Part shown: piece after piece, positions 37,987-46,450 of the stretch | Layout of the letters: the number at the start of each line of letters is the position of its first letter | Numbering within the stretch: the first letter of the stretch is position 1 | Assembly: GCF_008124765.1 (NCBI RefSeq) | Contig: NZ_VNHS01000012.1 | Span: forward strand, 124,001 to 188,000 | Length of the DNA stretch: 64,000 nucleotides | Direction of reading: 5' to 3' | From: Paenibacillus methanolicus | GTDB taxonomy: Bacteria; Bacillota; Bacilli; Paenibacillales; Paenibacillaceae | Program-made: the position numbers and the translations under genes | The notes under the pieces: model-generated | Told to the model about the DNA's origin: nothing | Databases searched by the model: none | Seen by the model: only the letters and a program-made list of their open reading frames with translations

Positions 37987-38910
37987 ATGCGGCAATCGGA
38001 TTTTAAGCAACGAACCACGATCTACGTCGGGCTGGGCAACCGGCGCATCGAACGGGTCATCGGCGCGGACGGCGCGCGGTATATCTTGAAACCCGAAGGC
38101 GGCGATGGACGGGAGCGCGACATCTACGATCGGATGCTGGCCGCATTCCCGCCGATCTATCCGAAGCTGGTCAACAGATGGACTGACGATGCGGATGAGG
38201 GCGTGACATGGCTGCTGTTCGAGGATTTGGGCGAGCTTATGCATCCGCATGATCCCGCCCTCGCGGAAGAAGCCGCCCGGCGCATGGCATGGTGGCATTC
38301 GCTGGCGGATCGGCCCATCGATCCGGTGCCGCTGCGAGGGCAGAAGCCGCTCGTCTCGGAGATGGCCGCCGAGGTGGAGGAGAAGCAGCCGCTGCTCAAG
38401 GCGTTCCTGCTGGAGCGGGGCATGGCAGAGGCCGGGATCGACGACGCGCTTCGGATCGCGGGCGGCTGGCGCCCGTCGGACGAGACGCTCGTGTTCTCGC
38501 ACGGCGATCTGCATGTCGGGAATTACGCGCGCGTTCGCGGCGAGTTGTACATCCTCGACTGGGAGCATGCGCATTGGAATTACCGCGCGTGGGACTTGTA
38601 TCATTTGATCGATCTGTCGCATCCGCTGTATCCCCGTCCATCCGGCTTGAACTGGCGGGAGCAGCTGTTGGACGCATATGCGGACGCAGCGGCCCGGCTC
38701 GGCCAAGCGCTCGACGCTTCGGCGCTCCGGGCGGATTATTACGCGGCGGCGGTCGTGTTCTCCCTCTGGATGCTGGGGCTCATTCAGCGGGATTTGGCTA
38801 GCGGCGGCGGACCTTGGGAGCGGACGAAGCTGCTCGCGCAGCTGGACGAGACGTTGGGGGCGCTTGCGGCGAACACCGCGTCGGCGAGAGAGGTCGGTGT
38901 ACGGGGCTGA
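37987..38910 (+). CDS. APH-family phosphotransferase
   Basis: A 307-residue protein of the aminoglycoside-phosphotransferase/choline-kinase fold. The N-lobe has YILKPEGGDGRERDIYD (ATP-binding Lys region); the catalytic loop is FSHGDLHVGNY with the Brenner motif HGDxxxxN, and YILDWEHAHWNYRAWDLYHL carries the metal-binding Asp. These enzymes phosphorylate small hydroxyl metabolites or drugs; antibiotic resistance cannot be inferred. GGAGG precedes ATG 37987, better spaced than ATG 37981. Confidence 0.85.
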   Translation: MRQSDFKQRTTIYVGLGNRRIERVIGADGARYILKPEGGDGRERDIYDRMLAAFPPIYPKLVNRWTDDADEGVTWLLFEDLGELMHPHDPALAEEAARRMAWWHSLADRPIDPVPLRGQKPLVSEMAAEVEEKQPLLKAFLLERGMAEAGIDDALRIAGGWRPSDETLVFSHGDLHVGNYARVRGELYILDWEHAHWNYRAWDLYHLIDLSHPLYPRPSGLNWREQLLDAYADAAARLGQALDASALRADYYAAAVVFSLWMLGLIQRDLASGGGPWERTKLLAQLDETLGALAANTASAREVGVRG

Positions 38911-39006
38911 GGGAATACGACGCGCAATCGAGCGGGAATAGGTGCCGGACATCGGGTCCAGCGCCTTTTCCCGCATTATACGTCGAGACATGAAGGAGTG
39001 AGTACG

Positions 39007-39981
39007 ATGCAGGTTCGGAAACTAGGGGCTAGCGGATTGAAAGTATCGGCGCTTGGGCTCGGAACGAATGCATTCGGCGGACGCGCCGACGAGAAGACGT
39101 CTATCGAGGTCATTCATCAGGCGCTCAACATGGGGATTAATTTTATCGATACGGCCAACATTTACGCGGGGACGGAGTCGGAGCGGATCATCGGGATTGC
39201 GCTGCAGGGCCGCCGAGACGAAGCGGTGCTCGCGACGAAGGCGGGCTTGCCGCGCGGCGAAGGCGCGAACGAACGCGGCTCGTCGCGATACCATATCCAG
39301 CGCGAGCTGGAGGCCAGCTTGAGACGGCTGCGGACGGATTACGTGGACGTCTATCAAATCCATACGTTCGATCCGGATACGCCGCTCGAGGAAACGCTGC
39401 GCGCGCTCGACGACATGGTTCGTTCAGGCAAAGTGCGCTACATCGGCGCCTCGAACTACGCCGCATGGGAGCTCATGAAGGCGCTCGGCATCAGCGACCG
39501 GTTGGGCTTGAATCGGTATGTTTCCACGCAGACGAGTTATTCGCTGGCGGACCGCACGCCGGAGAACGAGCTGGTGCCGCTCTGCCTGGATCAAGGCGTA
39601 GGCATCATCCCGTACTTCCCGCTGGCGGGCGGCATCCTGACCGGCAAATACGCTTCGGCGGACGACGCGCCGGCCGGGTCGCGGGTGGACACGAATCCGC
39701 ATTTCGCCAAATTCCTGAACGAGGATCGCATTGCGCTCGGTCGCCAGGTGAGCGCGCTTGCCGCCGAACTCGGCACGACGCCGGGCGCGCTGTCGCTCGC
39801 TTGGCTCATGCGCCGGCCGGCCGTCTCGACGGTGATCGTCGGCGCGACGAAGGCGGAGCAGCTCGCCGAGAACGGCGCGAGCGCGGCGCTTGAATTGGAC
39901 GAAGCGGCGCTGGCCGAATTGGACAAGCTGAGCGCGCCGTTCCGGCATAAAGAGCCGTTCGCGGTGTACCGGCTGTCGTAA
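39007..39981 (+). CDS. Aldo/keto reductase
   Basis: A 324-residue aldo/keto reductase distinct from the one at 36838. Tetrad: Asp48 and Tyr53 in FIDTANIYAGT, Lys78 in VLATKAGLP, His119 in YQIHTFDPD. The C-terminal NADPH site shows STVIVGATKAEQLAEN. The substrate is unknown. GTG 38998 overlaps the AAGGAG site, so ATG 39007 (9 nt spacing) is the better start. A bidirectional terminator follows. Confidence 0.92.
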   Translation: MQVRKLGASGLKVSALGLGTNAFGGRADEKTSIEVIHQALNMGINFIDTANIYAGTESERIIGIALQGRRDEAVLATKAGLPRGEGANERGSSRYHIQRELEASLRRLRTDYVDVYQIHTFDPDTPLEETLRALDDMVRSGKVRYIGASNYAAWELMKALGISDRLGLNRYVSTQTSYSLADRTPENELVPLCLDQGVGIIPYFPLAGGILTGKYASADDAPAGSRVDTNPHFAKFLNEDRIALGRQVSALAAELGTTPGALSLAWLMRRPAVSTVIVGATKAEQLAENGASAALELDEAALAELDKLSAPFRHKEPFAVYRLS

Positions 39982-40015
39982 TCGGAAGAGGCTCCGCGAA
40001 GCGTATCCGCTCATG

Positions 40016-40050
40016 AAAAAAGCAACAAGGCTTATTCCTTGTTGCTTTTA
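40016..40050. terminator. Bidirectional terminator
   Basis: AAAGCAACAAGG / CCTTGTTGCTTT, 6-nt loop, A-run before and T-run after. It serves the aldo/keto reductase and the minus-strand LysR unit; part lies inside the last codons of the small ORF. Confidence 0.85.
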
Positions 40051-40196
40051 ATGCTGAAATTCGAAATGACTTTGCGGGAAGCCAGTTCCTTGAGCGCGCT
40101 GCGCAGTTCGTCCGGCGACGGGTTGTCCAGCCCGAGCTGCTCCTTCAGGAAGGCTAGCTCTTTGTCGTTATTGTCCGGTTGTTTTTGTTTGCTCAT
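40032..40196 (-). CDS. Small hydrophilic 54-residue protein downstream of lysR
   Basis: The product begins MSKQKQPDNNDKELAFLKEQ and continues with a helix-forming LRSALKELASRKVISNF. It is uninterrupted, with GAGAGGAG 9-12 nt before the ATG. The start lies 29 bp inside the end of the LysR gene, so translation is likely coupled. The composition (acidic/basic helices, no hydrophobic segment) suggests a small soluble adaptor; the family is not recognised. Confidence 0.65.
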   Translation of the reverse strand: MSKQKQPDNNDKELAFLKEQLGLDNPSPDELRSALKELASRKVISNFSIKSNKE

Positions 40197-41103
40197 CTTG
40201 CGTATCTCCTCTCCCTTGCGTTAGGTCCCTTGCTTCCCGGATCATGGCGATCAGCTCGCGCAGCTTGGGATCGTGCTTGCGTTTGCTTTTGTAGCCGATC
40301 AGCAGCTCGTTGCGAACCGTCAACCTATCGAAGACGAGCCGAACGCTCGCCCCCTCGCCCGCGTCCTGCAGCATATAAGTGGGCACGATGCTTATCCCGG
40401 CCCCCAATTCGACGCTTCTCAGAATGGCGTGGAGGTTGGGGATGACGTGAACCGGCTGAAGGAGCGGACGCCGCTTGAAATGCTCCCGCCACAGCCGCCG
40501 GATAATCGGCAGCTCGGCGCCGTAGGCGATCCAATTCTGCGCGGTCAGCCACGCTTCGATCTCCTTTAGATTTTCCATCTCCGGGACGGCCATCCGCGCC
40601 GGCGCGACGATCGCGAACGTCTCCTCGGCGAGCTTCTCGTATTCGATTCCGGGCTCGGCGTGCTTCTGGGAGGTGACGATCAGCTCGACCGCGTCCTCCT
40701 TCAGCAGCCCGAGCAGCTGGTCGGCCGTCCCGAAACGGGATACCGTATGGTGCGGGGCGTCCGCCAGCGTCAGCCTCGGCAGCAGGCGCTCCTGATAATA
40801 TTCGAGCGAGGCGCCGATCCGGACGACGCTGGCGGCCGGCCGCGACGCGGATTTGAGCCCGGCGGTCGTCTCCTCCAGCGATTCCATCAAGGGGGCGAGC
40901 CGGGAGTATAGCGCCTTGCCGCGTTCCGTGGCGACGAGCCTGCGGGAGACGCGCGCGAATAGCGGTTCGCCGACCTCGGCCTCCAGCGCCGCCAAATGCT
41001 GGCTCATAGCAGGTTGGGTCATCATGCGCGTCTTCGCCGCTTCGGAGACGGAGTTGTGCCTGTAGATCGCGATGAAGCTGCGGTACCATTCGAAATCGAT
41101 CAT
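40168..41103 (-). CDS. LysR-family transcriptional regulator
   Basis: 311 residues. The N-terminal winged HTH is FIAIYRHNSVSEAAKTRMMT with QPAMSQHLAALEAEVGEPLF; the effector-binding domain follows (VVRIGASLEYYQERLLPRL, later SIVPTYML). It is divergent from the DJ-1/PfpI gene across a 151-nt AT-rich gap, so that gene is the likely target and the regulator probably controls itself. The inducer is unknown. The C-terminal end is hydrophilic and overlaps the next small ORF. Confidence 0.92.
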   Translation of the reverse strand: MIDFEWYRSFIAIYRHNSVSEAAKTRMMTQPAMSQHLAALEAEVGEPLFARVSRRLVATERGKALYSRLAPLMESLEETTAGLKSASRPAASVVRIGASLEYYQERLLPRLTLADAPHHTVSRFGTADQLLGLLKEDAVELIVTSQKHAEPGIEYEKLAEETFAIVAPARMAVPEMENLKEIEAWLTAQNWIAYGAELPIIRRLWREHFKRRPLLQPVHVIPNLHAILRSVELGAGISIVPTYMLQDAGEGASVRLVFDRLTVRNELLIGYKSKRKHDPKLRELIAMIREARDLTQGRGDTQDEQTKTTGQ

Positions 41104-41178
41104 TCGTTTCTCCAGCTCCTGACGTTAGGACTGTCATCTAAGTATAAAAATATTTATAACAATGCGCAATTTATATAA

Positions 41179-41208
41179 TTAGATTTATTAAATTCACCCG
41201 CTTATAAT
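41179..41208 (+). promoter_or_regulatory. Promoter of the DJ-1/PfpI gene in the LysR divergon
   Basis: TTAGAT (41179-41184), 18 nt, TATAAT (41203-41208). Upstream AT-rich palindromic stretches (ATAAAAATATTTATAAC near 41143) are possible LysR sites. Confidence 0.5.
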
Positions 41209-41254
41209 TGGCCCTGTAGCGCACAAAACATTAGAGCTAAGGGAGCGAAATCGA

Positions 41255-41911
41255 ATGAAACATATATTGATCGTCGTCACGTCCGCCAGCCGCATGAATG
41301 AGGAGAAGGAGACGGGCCTTTGGTTGTCGGAGTTTGCCGAGCCTTATCTCGCCTTCACCCAAGAAGGATACGCCGTTACGGTCGCGAGTCCGCTGGGCGG
41401 CCGAACGCCGATCGATCCGAGCAGCTTGGGCGACGTCGAGCCGGAGCTGCTGGAGACGCGCCGGTTCCTCGAGCGGACCGTCGCGCTGGACGAAGTGGAC
41501 GCGGCCGGGTTCGACGCGATTTTCCTGCCGGGCGGCCATGGCACGATGTTCGATCTGCCGGATAACGAGCGGCTGCAGCGTTTGCTTCGCGACTTCTTCG
41601 AGAGCGGCCGAGTCGTGGCGGCGGTCTGTCACGGACCGGCCGGCCTCGTTCGCGCGACGCGCGCCGACGGGAAGCCCCTCGTCGAAGGCAAACGGCTGAC
41701 CGCCTTTACCGATTCGGAAGAGAAGGCCGCCGGTCTGGACGCGGCCATGCCGTTCCTGCTGGAGACCGAGCTGCGACAAGCCGGCGCGATCTTCGTCGCG
41801 GATGCCGACTGGGCGGATCACGTCGAGGTGGACGGCAGCCTGATCACCGGCCAGAACCCGCAATCGACCTTGCAGGCGGCCAAAGCGGTTATTGCGAAGT
41901 TGAAGGGGTAA
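41255..41911 (+). CDS. DJ-1/PfpI-family protein (Hsp31-like)
   Basis: 218 residues with the class-I amidotransferase-like fold. The nucleophile elbow AAVCHGPAGL has Cys125; Glu26 in GLWLSEFAEPY and the following His complete a likely triad. Relatives are glyoxalase III/chaperone-type proteins that deal with reactive aldehydes, and intracellular protease-like proteins. GGGAG precedes the ATG. Divergent from lysR, which probably controls it. Confidence 0.9.
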   Translation: MKHILIVVTSASRMNEEKETGLWLSEFAEPYLAFTQEGYAVTVASPLGGRTPIDPSSLGDVEPELLETRRFLERTVALDEVDAAGFDAIFLPGGHGTMFDLPDNERLQRLLRDFFESGRVVAAVCHGPAGLVRATRADGKPLVEGKRLTAFTDSEEKAAGLDAAMPFLLETELRQAGAIFVADADWADHVEVDGSLITGQNPQSTLQAAKAVIAKLKG

Positions 41912-41987
41912 GCGGAGACGGACAGTCTTGTTCGCGTTCGCGCTCGCGCCCTGCAACAGAGGCGTGATTCAAATCATGTAATGCCCA

Positions 41988-42036
41988 AAAAAGCGATGGA
42001 TGACCGGCGCGCTTCCGGTGGTCCATCGCTTTTTCG
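41988..42036. terminator. Bidirectional terminator between convergent genes
   Basis: Perfect 13-bp arms AAAAAGCGATGGA / TCCATCGCTTTTT, with an inner ACC/GGT; A-run and T-run on either side. Confidence 0.9.
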
Positions 42037-42067
42037 CTATATGCCCGTTGGGTCGCGGCATCCTGTT

Positions 42068-43207
42068 TTACGGCAAATACAGCTGCAGATCGTGATGCTC
42101 CGCGTCCGGCGCCGCGAATTGCAGCAGCCGCCAGCCTTCCTCCTCCATGTCCAGCCTCTCCGTCTCGGATATCGGGCCGAACAGCTCGACCGTAAGTCTT
42201 GCAATGCCCTTTCTTTCTTCGATCGACCATATGCCCTTGACGAACCCGTCGACCAATACGGCCGCGCGGATAATGCCGTTCTTCGTGAACACCCGAGGCT
42301 TGATCGACTCGTTCATGATCCGCGAGCGGTCGTGGTACGAGAGCAGCATGTTGTCGAATTCGCCGAGAAACCGGACCGGGGCCGGCGTATCCGGGTCGGG
42401 GAGCTCCGCTTCCATAACGTCGAACAGCTCCTGGCCCGCTTCATCCCGGTAGGCGCGCAGATAGGGCCGCAGCTGATCGACGGCCGCTTGTATGCGGGTG
42501 AGTCCGGACCAGACTTGAATGTCCTTCACGGAGGCGGGCCCGAACGCGGTTAAGTACTGAATGATCAGCGCGGGCAGGGAGGCGTCTTCGGCCAGCGGTT
42601 CGCCGATCCACGACTCCGCCGTCGTATGAACGGCCAGCCCGCCTTCTCCCCAGACGCCGCGCGGCGGGATCTGCACGAGCGGCAGCCGGCAGCGAATGAC
42701 GCCGGTCAGCGCATCGGCGGAATAGCCCGGCCAGCGTTCGCCTAGTCGCGAACCCAACTCGCTGAACGTGCGGGGCTTCTCTTCCACGAGCGCGCGCCCG
42801 GCCGCCTCGAGTTCGCTCAGATCGACGCCTTCGAGCTGCTTGAGGACCGATCCCTGCAGCCAGCGTTCCAGCACGGTCTGGGTCAGCGGGCGCATCCTTA
42901 GGCAATCTTGGGCCGTTACCAGATGTATCGTGCCGCGCATGAGCACGATCCGTACGGCGCTGCGGTCGAGCAGCCGCTCGGCCAGATGCTCGGGCTGGAA
43001 ATCGGCCAGCCGAGACCATAGCCCGTAGTAGGGCGGGTACGGATTCTGGGCTTGCATGCCGGCTAGATGCCCGAGCGCGTCCAATACGGGCATCTCGGCT
43101 CGCTGCAGCAGGAGCTGCCGGCTTAGGAGGGCGCGATTAAGCGCTCGTTGGGATAGGACGCGAGCAGAGTCGGTCGATTGCGGCGCGCCGGTTGCGATGT
43201 GGTCCAA
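42068..43207 (-). CDS. Winged-helix DNA glycosylase-like protein (AlkZ/HTH_42 family)
   Basis: 379 residues. The family consists of tandem winged helices; some members (AlkZ/YcaQ) unhook DNA interstrand crosslinks using a QxQ motif. Here GMQAQNPYPP gives Gln52 and Gln54 at the expected place. Other blocks are LMRGTIHLVTAQDC, RFLGEFDNMLLSYHDR and ILVDG-like AAVLVDGFVKGIW. Crosslink repair is therefore plausible but untested. The promoter contains an inverted repeat whose arms recur before the FMN-reductase gene. Confidence 0.85.
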   Translation of the reverse strand: MDHIATGAPQSTDSARVLSQRALNRALLSRQLLLQRAEMPVLDALGHLAGMQAQNPYPPYYGLWSRLADFQPEHLAERLLDRSAVRIVLMRGTIHLVTAQDCLRMRPLTQTVLERWLQGSVLKQLEGVDLSELEAAGRALVEEKPRTFSELGSRLGERWPGYSADALTGVIRCRLPLVQIPPRGVWGEGGLAVHTTAESWIGEPLAEDASLPALIIQYLTAFGPASVKDIQVWSGLTRIQAAVDQLRPYLRAYRDEAGQELFDVMEAELPDPDTPAPVRFLGEFDNMLLSYHDRSRIMNESIKPRVFTKNGIIRAAVLVDGFVKGIWSIEERKGIARLTVELFGPISETERLDMEEEGWRLLQFAAPDAEHHDLQLYLP

Positions 43208-43242
43208 TTCGGAAGCCCCCTCTTCTTTTGCTTGTTATCCCC

Positions 43243-43279
43243 ATTATAGACCGTCTTCCCTGACAACAGACTGTCAGGG
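43243..43279 (-). promoter_or_regulatory. Promoter with CCCTGACA inverted repeat
   Basis: Minus-strand TATAAT (43248-43243) lies 36 nt before the AlkZ-like start. Upstream are CCCTGACA (43258-43265) and TGTCAGGG (43272-43279) with a 6-nt spacer: a likely operator over the -35 region, where no clear -35 is seen. Confidence 0.55.
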
Positions 43280-43368
43280 AGGATCGAGAAACACGTTGAA
43301 CGGGATCGATTGAACACGAGTACGCGATGGGTAATCCTTAGTAGGCGTCAAACCGAGCAAGGAACCAG

Positions 43369-43397
43369 TTGACAAAAACGTTTTGAACTCATATTAT
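43369..43397 (+). promoter_or_regulatory. sigma-A promoter of the IDEAL-domain gene
   Basis: TTGACA (43369-43374), 17 nt, TATTAT (43392-43397). A leader of about 130 nt follows, with AACTAT/ATAGTT (43404-43422) as a weak hairpin. Confidence 0.75.
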
Positions 43398-43531
43398 TAG
43401 GGTAACTATTAAATATATAGTTAAAGTGGTGGGTGGTAATCGAAGGATGAAACTCATCTTTTTCATCACAGAAGTGTAATGATATTTGTTACAGTTTCGG
43501 TTTCCGACTCTAAACGAGGGTGGTGTTCAGT

Positions 43532-43903
43532 ATGAGATTCGAAATGAGCGATTGGGTGCAAGGCAGAGCGGAGAACGGCGAGCTGATCCAGGGCTTCATC
43601 GTCGCCATCCATGAGGCGGAAGCGGCCCTGAAAGTCCACGTGGTTCAATCCGATAACGAAGCGGTCGTCGGCAAAGGCCTGATGATGCGCGAGCAATGGC
43701 TGAAAGACATGCCGTTCGCGGAGACGGAAGATGCAGGGCAAATCGCGGACCTGGTCGATCTCGCGCTCGCTACCCAAGACGTGGCATGGTTTGAAGAGCT
43801 TTCGGCCAGATTAAAGCAGGGCGCTCGCCAAGATGCGCCAAGCGGCGGCCGGGCGGGATTCCGCGCGACGCGCAACCGGCTCGACCTTCCGCGTTACCAG
43901 TAA
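43532..43903 (+). CDS. IDEAL-motif small protein
   Basis: 123 residues. The N-terminal half (FEMSDWVQGRAENGELIQGF) looks like a small beta-barrel; residues about 72-95 (IADLVDLALATQDVAWFEEL) match the IDEAL motif of small Firmicute proteins. The tail is basic and Gly/Arg-rich. ATG 43532 has GAGGGTGG 8 nt upstream; the GTG at 43520 overlaps that site. Its molecular role is unknown. The old-yellow-enzyme gene follows after 53 nt. Confidence 0.75.
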   Translation: MRFEMSDWVQGRAENGELIQGFIVAIHEAEAALKVHVVQSDNEAVVGKGLMMREQWLKDMPFAETEDAGQIADLVDLALATQDVAWFEELSARLKQGARQDAPSGGRAGFRATRNRLDLPRYQ

Positions 43904-43956
43904 GCAACAACGGGCGCACCTGCCCGCGATCGATATAGAAGGAGCGATATCCAACA

Positions 43957-45090
43957 ATGAATCCAACGTACCAACCCCTTTTCGAGAGCTTCCGTTTCAA
44001 GAGCGGCGTAGAGCTGAGCAACCGTCTGGTCATGGCGCCGATGACGAACTTCTCTTCCGATGAACACGGCAACGTCACGGATGCCGAAGCGAGCTATTAC
44101 GAGCGCAGATCGGATGGCGTCGGCCTCGTCATTACGGCGTGCACGTTCGTAACCGAGAACGGCAAAGGCTTCCACGGCGAGTTCGCCGGCCATAAGGACG
44201 AATTCATCCCGAGCTTGGCCCGTCTGGCGAGCGCGATTCAGGCGAAGGGCGCGAAGGCGATCCTGCAAATTTTTCACGGCGGCCGCCAAGTGCCGCCGGC
44301 GCTCGTGCCGAACGGCGACGTGGTGAGCGCAAGCGCGGTCGGTTCGGATCAAAATCCGGGCGTGACGCCGCGCGAGCTGACCGATGCGGAGATCGAATCG
44401 ATCGTTCGCGACTTCGGCGAAACGACGCGCCGCGCGATTGAAGCGGGCTACGACGGCGTCGAAATCCATGGCGCGAACGGCTACCTGATCCAGCAGTTCT
44501 TCTCCCCGCATGCGAACCGCCGCGAAGACCGGTGGGGCGGCAGCCTCGAGAACCGCTTGGCATTCCCGCTGGCCGTCGTGCGTGAAGTGAAGCGCGTCGT
44601 GGCTGAGCATGCGAAGCAGCCATTCGCCGTCGGCTACCGGTTCTCGCCGGAAGAGCAGGAGACGCCGGGCATTACGATGGAAGAGACGTTCGCTCTGCTC
44701 GACGCGCTGTCGGCGGAAGAACTGGATTACCTCCACGTCTCGCTGATGGAGTTCGACTCCAAGCCGCGCCGCGGCGCCGACGAGAGCAAGTCGCGTCTCG
44801 CGTGGATCGTGGAGCGAGTCGCTGGCCGCGTGCCGGTCATGGGCGTTGGCTCCATCAAGACGCCGGACGACGCGATCAAGGCGCTCGAGACGGGCGCGCC
44901 GCTGGTCGCGATCGGCCGCGAGCTCATCATCGAGCCGGATTGGGCGCGCAAAGTGAAGGAAGGCCGCGAGGCGGACATCGCCACGACGCTGACGAAGGAC
45001 GACCAAGCGCGGTTGGTCGTGCCGGATCCGCTCTGGCAGGCGATCATCCATACGCCGGGTTGGTTCCCGGTCGTGGAAACGGCGAAGTAA
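43957..45090 (+). CDS. NADH:flavin oxidoreductase, old yellow enzyme family
   Basis: A 377-residue FMN TIM barrel reducing activated alkenes, nitro compounds or similar. Features: RLVMAPMTNFSSDEHG (FMN contact), ILQIFHGGRQ, the signature EIHGANGYLIQQFFSPHANR with DRWGGSLENR, and the phosphate-binding VPVMGVGSIKTPDDA. The substrate is not known; relatives include YqjM/YqiG types. AAGGAG precedes the ATG. It probably belongs to one transcript with the IDEAL gene and ends at a strong terminator. Confidence 0.93.
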   Translation: MNPTYQPLFESFRFKSGVELSNRLVMAPMTNFSSDEHGNVTDAEASYYERRSDGVGLVITACTFVTENGKGFHGEFAGHKDEFIPSLARLASAIQAKGAKAILQIFHGGRQVPPALVPNGDVVSASAVGSDQNPGVTPRELTDAEIESIVRDFGETTRRAIEAGYDGVEIHGANGYLIQQFFSPHANRREDRWGGSLENRLAFPLAVVREVKRVVAEHAKQPFAVGYRFSPEEQETPGITMEETFALLDALSAEELDYLHVSLMEFDSKPRRGADESKSRLAWIVERVAGRVPVMGVGSIKTPDDAIKALETGAPLVAIGRELIIEPDWARKVKEGREADIATTLTKDDQARLVVPDPLWQAIIHTPGWFPVVETAK

Positions 45091-45131
45091 GCGGAGCCGC
45101 GAAAGTAAGGCGTAACGAGTATAGCGAGACG

Positions 45132-45167
45132 ATAACCCGCCGGGCTGAACCCGGCGGGTTATTTTTG
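45132..45167 (+). terminator. Rho-independent terminator after the OYE gene
   Basis: Perfect 13-bp arms ATAACCCGCCGGG / CCCGGCGGGTTAT, loop CTGAA, five T. Confidence 0.95.
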
Positions 45168-45245
45168 TAGGCGGGGATGTGAGGTGGCGGGTGGTATCGA
45201 ATACGGGGGCGCTAATGAGAGCGGATCGTTAGTTGGTGCGGAGCC

Positions 45246-45495
45246 ATAGTGACGCTGAGGTCACTAGCGGGAGCGAAGTGGTAGTGGTGGAGCGCGATAG
45301 TGATGCTGAGGTCATTAACGTAGCGAAACGTTAGTGGTGGAGTGTGATAGCGACAATGAAATCATTAACGTAGCGAAACGTTAGTGGTGGAGTGTGATAA
45401 CGACAATGAAATCATTAACGTAGCGAAATGTTAGTGGCGGGGTGTGATAGCGACGCTGAAATCATTAACGTAGCGAAAGGTTAGTGGTGAGAGCG
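45246..45495. repeat. Second tandem hairpin array, 50-51 bp period
   Basis: Units start (ATAG/ATAA) at 45246, 45297, 45347, 45397 and 45447. The first is ATAGTGAC-GCTGAG-GTCACTA, the same design as the array at 34289. Later units decay in that stem but carry TAACGT-AGCGAA-ACGTTA instead. It fills most of the 483-nt gap after the OYE gene. Confidence 0.8.
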
Positions 45496-45573
45496 ATCGA
45501 CACTGGGTTTGCGCTCTCGAGCCGTTTCATTAGCCCGTAGAAGGGCAAGCTGAGGAGAAAAGGAGGTTTGCGC

Positions 45574-45711
45574 ATGAAACATTCTTATGTTTACAGCTTG
45601 GCTGTTTGTTTCGGGTTGTCCGCTATCGTCTGTGCGATCATCGTCTGCATGCGGATGCAGGCCGAGCTCCGGGAGGCCGGGCAAGATGTCGTGGACGGGA
45701 GGCCAGGCTAA
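45574..45711 (+). CDS. Small single-helix membrane protein (45 residues)
   Basis: Begins MKHSYVYSLAVCFGLSAIVC and continues AIIVCMRMQAEL, giving one membrane helix and a short charged tail. A consensus AAGGAGG lies 7 nt before the ATG. Its stop TAA overlaps the ATG of the next gene (TAATG), indicating coupled translation and a shared task with the secreted protein. The family is not recognised. Confidence 0.7.
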   Translation: MKHSYVYSLAVCFGLSAIVCAIIVCMRMQAELREAGQDVVDGRPG

Positions 45712-46313
45712 TGAATAAACTCGGCTGCGTTGTTCTTGCCGCTTGTATCGTTTATTTCGCCACTGTACCAGTAGCAGCCGCCGCAGTGGGGCGAGATCCC
45801 GCCGTTACGGCTACGCTGCAGGTTAACGTCAACGCGCTCAATGGCATTCGGCCCGTATCCGATCGTTCCTTTTCCCCGGTACCGCACGCTCGCATCCTCG
45901 TCATCGATCGGGATGGCACGTTCCTCACCACCGGGCTGTCGAACGCGAAAGGGAATTGGACGATGCCGGTCCGCGTCCTGATCGACCCGAGGTTTCCGAC
46001 CAAGCGGATGGGCATGTTGACGGTGATTGTCATTGCGGAAGGCTACAGCGAGCAGATCTTTTTTGACGTGCCGGTTGATCAACACGGCTTTGGTGAAGGC
46101 GATGTACGGGTGACGTTGGACAAAATCGTCGCCGGCCGCAGATGCGAGCCCCGCGCCTGGAATGCAGACGGTCTCCACCGGTTCACGGTTTTCAATACGC
46201 TCGATTACTACGCCAAACAACTTGGACTCGAAGAGCGCGTGCAGATCGATGGGGAAATGCACTGGGGACCGGATATCGCGCCGAACCCCGGCTGGAACGA
46301 AGGACAGCCATGA
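45711..46313 (+). CDS. Secreted protein with carboxypeptidase-regulatory-like domain
   Basis: 200 residues. A signal peptide is clear: MNKLGCVVLAACIVYFATVP followed by VAAAA, with likely cleavage after the Ala run. Residues 45-140 form a beta-sandwich-like region (HARILVIDRDGTFLTTGLSN, then KGNWTMPVRVLID) as in CarboxypepD_reg/transthyretin-like domains. The C-terminal part ends with LGLEERVQIDGEMHWGPDI. The longer upstream frame is not used: GGGAGG and the coupled TAATG fix the start. The function is unknown. Confidence 0.75.
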   Translation: MNKLGCVVLAACIVYFATVPVAAAAVGRDPAVTATLQVNVNALNGIRPVSDRSFSPVPHARILVIDRDGTFLTTGLSNAKGNWTMPVRVLIDPRFPTKRMGMLTVIVIAEGYSEQIFFDVPVDQHGFGEGDVRVTLDKIVAGRRCEPRAWNADGLHRFTVFNTLDYYAKQLGLEERVQIDGEMHWGPDIAPNPGWNEGQP

Positions 46314-46450
46314 GCAGACTAGTCATTAGCCCAGGGCCGATGACGGACCTGTACAACACCAACCAAGCCCTCTCACCCGGAGCTCGCGGCGGAGTAGCAG
46401 GAGAGGGCCTCTCCCGTATGGGGCTGATAATCGTCTGGCATTTAAGTCTC

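Noticed and set aside
36838-39981. Aldo/keto reductases plus APH protein as an antibiotic-modification or biosynthesis cluster
   Set aside because: No other biosynthetic genes are present, and all three are common stand-alone families with separate starts and gaps.
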